DNA of 64,000 nucleotides from NCBI RefSeq assembly GCF_004745595.1, contig NZ_SRLH01000004.1:248001-312000 (forward strand), given 5' to 3'. Positions 16,583 to 24,018 of the stretch are shown piece by piece (position 1 is the first letter of the stretch; each line of letters opens with the position of its first letter). The notes under the pieces are model-generated. The model searched no databases and was not told the origin of the DNA. It saw only the letters and a program-made list of their open reading frames with translations. This stretch comes from Flavobacterium humi (GTDB taxonomy: Bacteria > Bacteroidota > Bacteroidia > Flavobacteriales > Flavobacteriaceae). The position numbers and the translations under genes were made by a program.

Positions 16583-17335
16583 ATGAACATTATTATCATT
16601 GAAGATGAAAAACCGGCAGCAAGGTTGTTGCAACGGAAAGTGGAAAAATTAGGATTGAATGTCAATACGATGCTGCATTCGGTAGAAGAATCGATGGATT
16701 GGTTCCAAAACAATGCACATCCCGATTTGATTTTCCTCGACATCCAGCTTTCAGACGGTTTGTCGTTTGAGATTTTTGAGAAGATTGCCATACAAAGTGC
16801 CGTGATTTTTACAACGGCTTATGATGAATATGCGCTCAAGGCATTCAAACTCAATAGTGTCGATTATTTGCTTAAACCTATTGATGAAGACGACCTGGAA
16901 GTGGCCGTAAACAAATTCAAGGCGAGGAACCAACCTCAAAACCTTTCATTGGATTTTGAAATGATCAAAAAAATGCTGGTTAATCCGATTGATAAAACCT
17001 ATAAAAAAAGATTTACCGTAAAAATCGGGCAGCAACTCAAAGTGATCAACGTAGAAGAAATCGAATGTTTTTACAGTGAAAATAAAGGCACATACCTGCA
17101 TACCCTTGAAAACAGGGCTTATTTGCTCGATGGCACGTTAGAGCAGCTCGAAACCGAATTGGACCCGAAAGATTTTTACAGGGTGAGCCGAAAATTTATC
17201 ATCCCGATGAAAGCCATCAAGGAAATCCAGATGCACAGCAATTCCAGGCTGAAAGTGCTTTTGCCTACCTACAAAGACGATGAGGTTATTGTGGCCCGGG
17301 AAAGGGTTACGGATTTTAAAGAGTGGATCGGTTAG
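16583..17335 (+). CDS. LytTR-family response regulator
   Basis: 250 aa from the ATG at 16583. The receiver domain (1-120) has the acidic pair ED7-8, phospho-acceptor Asp53 (FLDIQLSDG), a Thr in FTTAYDEYALKAF and Lys in LLKPID. The LytTR DNA-binding domain covers about 145-250 (RFTVKIGQQLKVINVEEIECFYSENKGTYLHT and a FYRVSRKFIIPMKAIKEI segment). It closes the 14268-17335 unit and should be phosphorylated by the LytS-type kinase. Targets are unknown. Its 3' end overlaps the convergent ctaA gene by 20 bp. Confidence 0.93.
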   Translation: MNIIIIEDEKPAARLLQRKVEKLGLNVNTMLHSVEESMDWFQNNAHPDLIFLDIQLSDGLSFEIFEKIAIQSAVIFTTAYDEYALKAFKLNSVDYLLKPIDEDDLEVAVNKFKARNQPQNLSLDFEMIKKMLVNPIDKTYKKRFTVKIGQQLKVINVEEIECFYSENKGTYLHTLENRAYLLDGTLEQLETELDPKDFYRVSRKFIIPMKAIKEIQMHSNSRLKVLLPTYKDDEVIVARERVTDFKEWIG

Positions 17336-18341
17336 ATTTCCGTGCTTCCAGGATCATATAAAACTGTATCCCGAATAAAAGCGATGCCATCACCAAATGT
17401 ATCGCCTGGCTCCCGAAAGGAAAATTGAAATAATACATGGCGACCCCGGTGAGTATTTCGGCAAAAATAATCGCCATTACCCATTTGATTTTATCAAAAC
17501 CAAGTTGTAATTTCCTGTTTTTTACATATAAAAATACATTGACAAACAACACCACGAATGAAAACGTCCTGTGGAAATAAAACGTCATATGTGGTTGGCT
17601 CAGCCACTGCGAACCGTTCTCGATACCGGATTTCACCTGTTCGTCTACAAATTGGCGTACCTGTGTGCCCAAAACAACCTGGATAAGTGTCAAACCAAGG
17701 GAAATCCATAAAAGGTTCCGGAACATAGGGTTGAAAACCTGTTGGGATTCTTTAGGTTTGGCCAGCTGGATAATGTACAGGATTACCGCTACAATCAGCA
17801 GTGCCATGATCATGTGGATGGTAATTTTTACCGGGTTCAGCACCGAATAAACTACTGTGGCGCCCAACCATCCCTGAAAGCCCATCATAAAAACGACCAG
17901 CCAGGACAATACGGTGATTTTTTTGTCCTGCTTCCAGAACCTAAAAGCGGCAACAGCCATGATAAAGCAGCCCAAGCCGGCCAAGGCACCCGTTAACCGG
18001 TTAAGGTATTCGACCCAGGTATGTGTCGGATTGAAAACTGCATAATCGTGCTTGGTGTATTTTTGCCATTGCGAAGCGTCAAATGTTGTACCGGTAAGGC
18101 AATCTTCCTTAGCTACTAAAAGCGTTTCCTCTTTGATGATGACCTGTCCTTTCTTAAATACACGGTTTTCGGCCCAGGTAAGTTCTTTGATGTCTGTGGG
18201 CGGGATATAATATCCAAAACATTTAGGCCAATCCGGGCAACCCATTCCCGAACCTGTCATTCGGACCAAAGCGCCCGCAATGATTACCAGATACACTAAA
18301 ATTAAAGCGGTTTTTGCAATCGAGGTAAAATGTTTTTTCAT
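17316..18341 (-). CDS. ctaA: Heme A synthase, CtaA/COX15 family
   Basis: 341 aa polytopic protein that oxidises heme O to heme A for aa3-type oxidase. Eight membrane helices in two four-helix halves. Visible are the N-terminal VRMTGSGMGCPDWPKCFG (Cys35, Cys41), and the His ligands in HTWVEYLNRLTG, ITIHMIMALL, YFHRTF and AIHLVMAS. The loop between helices 1 and 2 is long, as in the Bacteroidota branch. No cytochrome oxidase genes are adjacent. Start at 18341 is the only ATG before helix 1. Confidence 0.93.
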   Translation of the reverse strand: MKKHFTSIAKTALILVYLVIIAGALVRMTGSGMGCPDWPKCFGYYIPPTDIKELTWAENRVFKKGQVIIKEETLLVAKEDCLTGTTFDASQWQKYTKHDYAVFNPTHTWVEYLNRLTGALAGLGCFIMAVAAFRFWKQDKKITVLSWLVVFMMGFQGWLGATVVYSVLNPVKITIHMIMALLIVAVILYIIQLAKPKESQQVFNPMFRNLLWISLGLTLIQVVLGTQVRQFVDEQVKSGIENGSQWLSQPHMTFYFHRTFSFVVLFVNVFLYVKNRKLQLGFDKIKWVMAIIFAEILTGVAMYYFNFPFGSQAIHLVMASLLFGIQFYMILEARKSNRSTL

Positions 18342-18383
18342 ATTTCGGAAGTTTTAGGCTTCAGTGCCGATGTTAGGGCGATG

Positions 18384-18734
18384 TTACAAGGTTTCTTTTA
18401 TTTTGTTCCTGAAAGAACCGATCATTCTTTCGAGTTCCCGGCTGTTTTCGAATACTATCCCGAATTCCTGCTCTGGGATATAATTTAGGTTGAAGGCAAT
18501 TTCCATTTGGGTTTGAAAGGCAAATAACGCACCGGTTGCCATGCCCAGGGATTTGTAGAAATCCTTGCCTGTCCCGCTTCCGGAACCTTCCGCGATGATG
18601 CTCGGAATGGCAATGGAACATTTCCTGATCTCGGAGGCCAGCTCTTCCGTTGCAAAATTGGAGGTCACGGCGTATGTATGTACCGTCAAAGCCATGGCTT
18701 TCTGCCAGATCAATAAATCCCTAAACGTTTTCAT
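18384..18734 (-). CDS. Four helix bundle protein (23S rRNA-IVS family)
   Basis: 116 aa. Matches the IVS-type four-helix-bundle family: FRDLLIWQKAMALTVHTYAVT, SNFATEELASEIRKCSIAIPSIIAEGSGSG, FYKSLGMATGALFAFQTQMEIAFNL and a last helix. The usual WxKA and IPxNIAEG motifs are recognisable (IPSIIAEG). These proteins form pentamers; their function is unknown. Here the gene lies among housekeeping genes, not inside a 23S rRNA gene. It sits 33 bp downstream of cca. Confidence 0.85.
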   Translation of the reverse strand: MKTFRDLLIWQKAMALTVHTYAVTSNFATEELASEIRKCSIAIPSIIAEGSGSGTGKDFYKSLGMATGALFAFQTQMEIAFNLNYIPEQEFGIVFENSRELERMIGSFRNKIKETL

Positions 18735-18767
18735 ATTGTTGTTTTTTAACCCTTTGCACTTCTGATT

Positions 18768-20192
18768 TTATCGGTTGGCCACTTTTTGCAAGCCTAATTT
18801 TTCTGCTCTTTTCAGTACGAAATCATAAGCGGCCTGGTATTCGTTAGGGATTTCCCCTTCGAGGATGGCTTCTTTTACAGCCTCTTTCAATACACCTATT
18901 TCCCTGGATGGCTTTAAATTGAATAGTTCCATGATTTCCTCACCTGTTATCGGCGGCTGGAACTGACGGATATGGTCCCGTTCTTCCACTTCGATGATTT
19001 TCTTACGGACAATATTGAAATTGTTGTGGTACTTCCTGAATTTTGCAGGGTTTTTGGTGGTAATGTCCGCTTCACAAAGCGTCATTAGGTGGTCTACATC
19101 TTCGCCTGCATCAAAAACCAATCGGCGCACGGCAGAATCCGTAACGATATCCTGCGCCAGGACAATAGGCCGGGAACTCATCATGACCATTTTCTGGACG
19201 AATTTCAGTTTCTGGTTCAGTGGCATGTGCAGGCGCTCAAATATTTTTTTAGCCATTTTCCCGCCCAGGAATTCATGGCCATGGAATGTCCAGCCTTGTT
19301 TTTTACTGAAACGTTTTGTGGGTGCTTTCCCGATATCATGCAATAATGCAGCCCAACGAAGCCAGACATCATCAGTGTTTGGGCAAATATTGTCGACTAC
19401 TTCAAGGGTATGGTAGAAGTTGTTTTTATGCGTATGGCCTTCTATTTCCTCCACCTGGTTCAAGGCGGTCAATTCCGGCAGGATGATATCCAACAGGCCG
19501 GTTTTATATAAAAGTAGAAATCCTATGGAAGGTTTTTCGGAAAGAAGGATTTTGTTCAATTCATCTACAATACGTTCCCCGGAAATAATCGAAATACGTT
19601 CTTTATTCCTGGAAATGGCTTCAAGCGATCCTGCTTCGATCTCAAAACCAAGCTGGGACGCAAAACGAATGGCACGCATCATCCTGAGCGGATCGTCAGA
19701 ATACGTGATATCCGGGTTTAGCGGCGTTTTGATGGTTTTGTTTTCCAGGTCTTTCAAACCCTCAAAAGGATCTATCAAGGTGCCGTAATTGTCTTCATGG
19801 AGCGAAATAGCCAAAGCATTTATGGTAAAATCACGGCGGTTCTGGTCATCTTCGAGCGTTCCGTTTTCCACCACAGGGTTGCGGCTTTCAGATTGATAGC
19901 TTTCTTTCCGCGCCCCGACAAATTCGATATCCATGTCTTCATAACGTAGCATGGCGGTCCCGTAATTTTTGAAAACCTGTACTTTAGGGTGGTGCGGGAT
20001 AAGCTGGGAAACTTTCAGGGCTAATTCAATACCGCTGCCAACCGCTACGATATCGATATCTTTTTTATGGTCGCGGCCCAGGATCAGGTCCCGGACAAAA
20101 CCGCCAATGACGTAACTGTCAACGTTAAGCTCTTTGGCTGCCTGAGCGATAATCTGGAATATTTTATTTTGTAGGGATTCGGTATAATTCAT
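18768..20192 (-). CDS. cca: CCA tRNA nucleotidyltransferase with HD domain
   Basis: 474 aa enzyme that adds or repairs the 3' CCA of tRNA. Head domain motif GGFVRDLILGR (30-40) and metal-binding DIDI (45-48), then RRDFTINALA (about 138) and the DDPLRMMRAIRFASQLGFEIE motif. The HD domain (about 255-400) has LLHDIGKAPT with the His-Asp pair. C-terminal EXXR-like segment SREIGVLKEAVKEAILEGEI. Length and order fit the class II family with HD domain in Bacteroidota. Confidence 0.93.
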   Translation of the reverse strand: MNYTESLQNKIFQIIAQAAKELNVDSYVIGGFVRDLILGRDHKKDIDIVAVGSGIELALKVSQLIPHHPKVQVFKNYGTAMLRYEDMDIEFVGARKESYQSESRNPVVENGTLEDDQNRRDFTINALAISLHEDNYGTLIDPFEGLKDLENKTIKTPLNPDITYSDDPLRMMRAIRFASQLGFEIEAGSLEAISRNKERISIISGERIVDELNKILLSEKPSIGFLLLYKTGLLDIILPELTALNQVEEIEGHTHKNNFYHTLEVVDNICPNTDDVWLRWAALLHDIGKAPTKRFSKKQGWTFHGHEFLGGKMAKKIFERLHMPLNQKLKFVQKMVMMSSRPIVLAQDIVTDSAVRRLVFDAGEDVDHLMTLCEADITTKNPAKFRKYHNNFNIVRKKIIEVEERDHIRQFQPPITGEEIMELFNLKPSREIGVLKEAVKEAILEGEIPNEYQAAYDFVLKRAEKLGLQKVANR

Positions 20193-20278
20193 TTGTTACG
20201 TTTGAAGTTCAGTTCCCAAAAGAAATCGTTTTCCGTTGCGACGATACTGAAAACCGTGACAGGAACCTGCGGCTGAAA

Positions 20279-20848
20279 CTATTTCCGGATTATTTTTACC
20301 TGGCTGTCCAAAGATAATTTAATAATGGTAGAAGGCTTGTCGCAGATTTTATCGTGATGCAAATTTACTACATAGTCAACACCTTTTAAAATTTCAGGGC
20401 TTATTTCTTTAAAAGATTTTGGGGTAGGCATCCCGGAAATATTCGCGGAAGTGGAAACCAACGGTTTTTTCATGCGTTCCATCAGTTTGAAGCAAAATGG
20501 TTCCTTCACCAGGCGCACGCCCAGGGTTTTATCTTCGGCAATGACATTCGGGGCCACATTGCGTGGGTTGTCGAGGATTAGGGTTGTGGGTTTTTCGGAC
20601 AGGTCCAGGATTTGCCAGGCAACTTCCGGAATGTCTTTAAACACGTTATACATCATTCTTTCGCCGTTCATCAGCACGATCATGCTTTTGCTTTCCTCGC
20701 GTTGTTTTAAAGCATAGATTTTGGCTACGGCTTCGGCATTGGTAGCATCACAGCCAAGTCCCCAAACGGTATCGGTAGGATACAAGATGATCCCGCCGTT
20801 CTTGATGGCTTCGAAAGCGTTGTGTATTTCTGTATTGATGTCGTTCAT
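20279..20848 (-). CDS. L-threonylcarbamoyladenylate synthase (Sua5/YciO/YrdC)
   Basis: 189 aa, the size of TsaC/YrdC without the C-terminal Sua5 domain. Makes threonylcarbamoyl-AMP for t6A tRNA modification. Seen: GGIILYPTDTVWGLGCDA (TDT loop), KQREESKSM (KxR/SxN-type motif), VRLVKEPF and the final LVSTSANISGMPT. It is 86 bp upstream of cca, another tRNA gene. A TACCTTTG box at 20866-20873 (minus) suggests its own promoter, back to back with the pseB promoter. Confidence 0.88.
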   Translation of the reverse strand: MNDINTEIHNAFEAIKNGGIILYPTDTVWGLGCDATNAEAVAKIYALKQREESKSMIVLMNGERMMYNVFKDIPEVAWQILDLSEKPTTLILDNPRNVAPNVIAEDKTLGVRLVKEPFCFKLMERMKKPLVSTSANISGMPTPKSFKEISPEILKGVDYVVNLHHDKICDKPSTIIKLSLDSQVKIIRK

Positions 20849-20927
20849 AAAGTTTTAAATATTGGCAAAGGTATTTATTTCAAAATAAATAGATACTATA
20901 AATTTAGAAGCTCTAATCATAAATTAT

Positions 20928-20935
20928 TATATTTG
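20928..20935 (+). promoter_or_regulatory. Candidate promoter of the nonulosonic acid operon
   Basis: TATATTTG fits the TAnnTTTG -7 box and is 21 nt before the pseB start at 20957. A TTTA near 20903 could be the -33 box. Confidence 0.5.
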
Positions 20936-20956
20936 CATTTCTATAAAAAATGATGT

Positions 20957-21970
20957 ATGCTAAATAACAAATCAATATTAATTACAGGAGGTACGGGTTC
21001 TTTAGGAAAGGAATTGACGAAGACGATTTTGAAAAAATGGCCTCATGTAAAACGCCTTGTGATTTATTCCAGAGACGAACAAAAACAATTTCAGATGGCC
21101 CAGGAATTCCCGGAATCGGAGTATCCGGCCATTCGTTATTTTATTGGAGATGTAAGGGACCTGGAACGTTTGAAAAGGGCTTTCAACGGTATTGATTATG
21201 TGATCCATGCAGCAGCGATGAAACATGTCCATATTGCAGAATACAATCCTGACGAATGTGTGAAGACCAATATCGGCGGTGCTGAAAATGTCATCAAAGC
21301 CTGTTTGTCGAGCAATGTGACCAAAGTAGTGGCACTTTCTACAGACAAAGCCTGCGCACCAATCAATTTATACGGAGCGACAAAACTGACTTCCGATAAA
21401 TTGTTTATTGCCGCCAATAACATCAAAGGCCAGCAGGATATCAAATTCTCTGTGGTCCGTTACGGGAATGTAATGGGTTCGAATGGTTCGGTTATCCCGT
21501 TTTTTATGAATAAAAGAAACGAAGGAGTCCTGCCGATTACCGATGTCAACATGACGCGCTTTAACATTTCCCTTCAAGGAGGTGTCGATATGGTGCTCCA
21601 TGCTTTGGATGCTGCCTGGGGAGGAGAATTGTTCGTGCCTAAAATTCCATCCTATAAAATCCTGGACGTGGCCCAAGCCATTGCGCCTAACTGTGAACAC
21701 AGGGTTGTAGGGATTCGACCGGGAGAGAAAGTCCATGAAGAAATGATTACTTCTTCCGATTCCTTTACGACTTACGATTTAGGCAAATATTATGTGATAC
21801 TTCCGCAGGTTACGAACTGGAACCTGGAAGATTACAAAGATACCTTCAATGCAAAACTGGTACCGCAAGGGTTTAGCTATACTTCGGGTGAAAACCAGGA
21901 ATGGGAAACGGTTGAGAGTATGCGAGAGCAGATAAAAGAGCATTTATATCCAGATTTTGAAGCCAAATAA
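20957..21970 (+). CDS. pseB: UDP-N-acetylglucosamine 4,6-dehydratase (inverting), PseB
   Basis: 337 aa SDR enzyme that makes the 4-keto-6-deoxy-L-arabino-hexulose form of UDP-GlcNAc, step 1 of pseudaminic acid synthesis. NAD(P)-binding TGGTGSLG (10-17); AAAMKHVHIAEYNPDE (85-100), STDKA (128-132, with the Asp/Lys pair), and Tyr139/Lys143 in NLYGATK. The RYGNVMGSNGSVIPFF segment is characteristic. First gene of an operon whose members are 2 to 12 bp apart or overlap. Confidence 0.95.
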   Translation: MLNNKSILITGGTGSLGKELTKTILKKWPHVKRLVIYSRDEQKQFQMAQEFPESEYPAIRYFIGDVRDLERLKRAFNGIDYVIHAAAMKHVHIAEYNPDECVKTNIGGAENVIKACLSSNVTKVVALSTDKACAPINLYGATKLTSDKLFIAANNIKGQQDIKFSVVRYGNVMGSNGSVIPFFMNKRNEGVLPITDVNMTRFNISLQGGVDMVLHALDAAWGGELFVPKIPSYKILDVAQAIAPNCEHRVVGIRPGEKVHEEMITSSDSFTTYDLGKYYVILPQVTNWNLEDYKDTFNAKLVPQGFSYTSGENQEWETVESMREQIKEHLYPDFEAK

Positions 21971-21976
21971 GCAGCC

Positions 21977-23167
21977 ATGATACCTTACGGAAAACAAAAT
22001 ATTACAGAAGAGGATATTCAGGCTGTAGCCAAAGCCCTTACCGGGGATTTTCTCACGCAAGGCCCTACGATTTTAGCATTTGAAAAGGCATTTGCGGACT
22101 ATATAGGCTGCAAGTATGCGGTAGCGGTTTCCAATGGTACGGCTGCCTTGCATTTATCGGCATTAGCCTTGGAAGTGGGACACGGGGACAAGGTCATTAC
22201 GACTCCTATCACTTTCGCAGCTTCCGCCAATTGCATCCGGTATTGTGGTGGCGAAGTCGTTTTCGCGGATATCGAACCGGACACTTACCTGCTGGATGTG
22301 AATAAAGTAAAACAAGTATTGCAATCGGCACCAAAAGGAACTTATAAAGGCATTATCCCTGTTGATTTCGCCGGAAGAGCCGTTAACCTGGAAGCTTTCA
22401 GGGAACTGGCCGATGAATACGGTCTTTGGATCATAGAAGACGCCTGCCATGCGCCCGGAGGTTCTTTTACCGACAGCAAAGGGCAAAAACAACATTGCGG
22501 GAACAGTAATTATGCCGACCTGGCGATTTTCTCGTTCCACCCTGTAAAGCATATCGCTACCGGAGAAGGAGGGATGATTACGACCAATGATGAAAAGCTG
22601 TATAAAAAACTCCTGGAACTCCGAACGCACGGCATTACAAGAGATACTACGATTTTTGAAAATTCGGTGGAATTTGCCGTAGGACAGCCTGTAAATGAAA
22701 ACGATCCTTACCCGGGATGGTATATGGAAATGCAGACACTGGGTTATAATTACCGTTTTACAGATTTTCAGGCGGCTTTGGGAATCAGCCAGTTGTCCAG
22801 GGCAGATCAAGGCTTGGACAGAAGAAGGGCCATCGCGAAACGCTACCAGCAATCTTTTTCGGGAAAACCGTACATCAAGGGGCAATCCGATGTTATTGAA
22901 GGGCATGCTTACCATTTGTACGTCATAGAAATAGAAGACAGGGTAGGGCTTTACAATTACCTGAGAGAGCATAAGATATTCGCCCAGATCCATTATATAC
23001 CGTGCCATCTGATGCCGTATTACAGGGCATTGGGATGGAAGGAAAACGATATGCCATTAGCCGAAAACTATTACAAGCATTGTATCAGTTTGCCTATGTA
23101 TCCTACGTTAACCGATGAAGAACAGTCTTTTGTAATCGATAAAATAGCAACATATTTTACAAAGTAA
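21977..23167 (+). CDS. pseC: UDP-4-amino-4,6-dideoxy-N-acetyl-beta-L-altrosamine transaminase, PseC
   Basis: 396 aa DegT/DnrJ/EryC1-type PLP aminotransferase, step 2 of the pathway. Motifs: SNGTAALH (52-59), EDACHAPGGSF (154-164), SFHPVKHIATGEGGM (186-200, Schiff-base Lys191). The C-terminal LREHKIFAQIHYIPCHLMPYY segment is usual for PseC. It starts 6 bp after pseB. Amino-acceptor is the PseB product (family knowledge). Confidence 0.95.
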   Translation: MIPYGKQNITEEDIQAVAKALTGDFLTQGPTILAFEKAFADYIGCKYAVAVSNGTAALHLSALALEVGHGDKVITTPITFAASANCIRYCGGEVVFADIEPDTYLLDVNKVKQVLQSAPKGTYKGIIPVDFAGRAVNLEAFRELADEYGLWIIEDACHAPGGSFTDSKGQKQHCGNSNYADLAIFSFHPVKHIATGEGGMITTNDEKLYKKLLELRTHGITRDTTIFENSVEFAVGQPVNENDPYPGWYMEMQTLGYNYRFTDFQAALGISQLSRADQGLDRRRAIAKRYQQSFSGKPYIKGQSDVIEGHAYHLYVIEIEDRVGLYNYLREHKIFAQIHYIPCHLMPYYRALGWKENDMPLAENYYKHCISLPMYPTLTDEEQSFVIDKIATYFTK

Positions 23168-23169
23168 TT

Positions 23170-24018
23170 TTGAAAATAACACTAGGAACCGTTCAGTTTG
23201 GCATTAACTATGGTATCTCAAATACACATGGTGTCCCTTCCGATGCAGAATTGAAAGCCATTCTTTCCGCAGCGGAAGAAGCCGGGATTCAACAATTGGA
23301 CACCGCGCAGGCTTATGGAAATGCAGAGGAACGCTTGGGGCAGTTTTCAGAAGGCCGTTTTCAGGTTATTACCAAATTCCCTGCCGTTGCTACCCGGGAA
23401 GAATTGGAGAATGCGCTTTCGTACTCCTTGTCAAGGTTAAATAGCAGTTCGGTGTATGGATATTTGGCCCATAATGCAGCTGTTTTGATCGAAAAACCCT
23501 TTTTATGGGAGGTTTTGCAAAAGGCTAAGGAAGAGAAGACCATAGCTAAAATCGGATTTTCATTATACCATCCGGAACAGTTGGAACAGCTTTTGGAATT
23601 GCAGTGCATCCCGGATTTGGTACAATTGCCGTACAGTATTTTAGACCGTAAGTTTGAAGACAGCCTTTCCATCCTAAAAAAAATAGGGACTGAAATCCAT
23701 GTCCGATCAGTTTTCCTACAAGGTCTTTATTTTATGGACCCTGACCGACTGCCGGAAAAATTACAGCCGTTGCGGCCAGCGTTAATGGAGTTGCAGGCTA
23801 TTTGCAGGGGAAAAAACATTTCTGTTGGGGACGCCGCCTTGAATTACGCGGTTTCAAACCCAAATATCGACCAAATTGTCATGGGTGTGGAAACGGCCGG
23901 GCAATTACAGGAAAATATCCGGATGGTTTCAAGCTGGAAACGGGATGCGGAATTGTTTTCAAGAATTGAAGCTATTGAAATAAAAGATAAATCATTATTA
24001 AATCCTGTAAACTGGTGA
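23170..24018 (+). CDS. Aldo/keto reductase of the nonulosonic acid operon (TTG start)
   Basis: 282 aa aldo/keto reductase (TIM barrel) by its ITLGTVQFGINYGISN start, QLDTAQAYGNAEERLG (Asp/Tyr catalytic region), then KIGFSLYHPEQLEQLLEL and VMGVETAGQLQENI near the end. The only start in frame that keeps the conserved N-terminus is TTG at 23170, 2 bp after the pseC stop; an in-frame stop (TGA, 23116) lies upstream. AKR genes are often seen beside pseudaminic/legionaminic genes, but their substrate is not settled. Its stop overlaps the next start. Confidence 0.85.
   Translation: MKITLGTVQFGINYGISNTHGVPSDAELKAILSAAEEAGIQQLDTAQAYGNAEERLGQFSEGRFQVITKFPAVATREELENALSYSLSRLNSSSVYGYLAHNAAVLIEKPFLWEVLQKAKEEKTIAKIGFSLYHPEQLEQLLELQCIPDLVQLPYSILDRKFEDSLSILKKIGTEIHVRSVFLQGLYFMDPDRLPEKLQPLRPALMELQAICRGKNISVGDAALNYAVSNPNIDQIVMGVETAGQLQENIRMVSSWKRDAELFSRIEAIEIKDKSLLNPVNW

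Noticed and set aside
22163..23008. 281-aa minus-strand frame opposite pseC
   Set aside because: Antisense shadow of pseC, whose motifs are complete.
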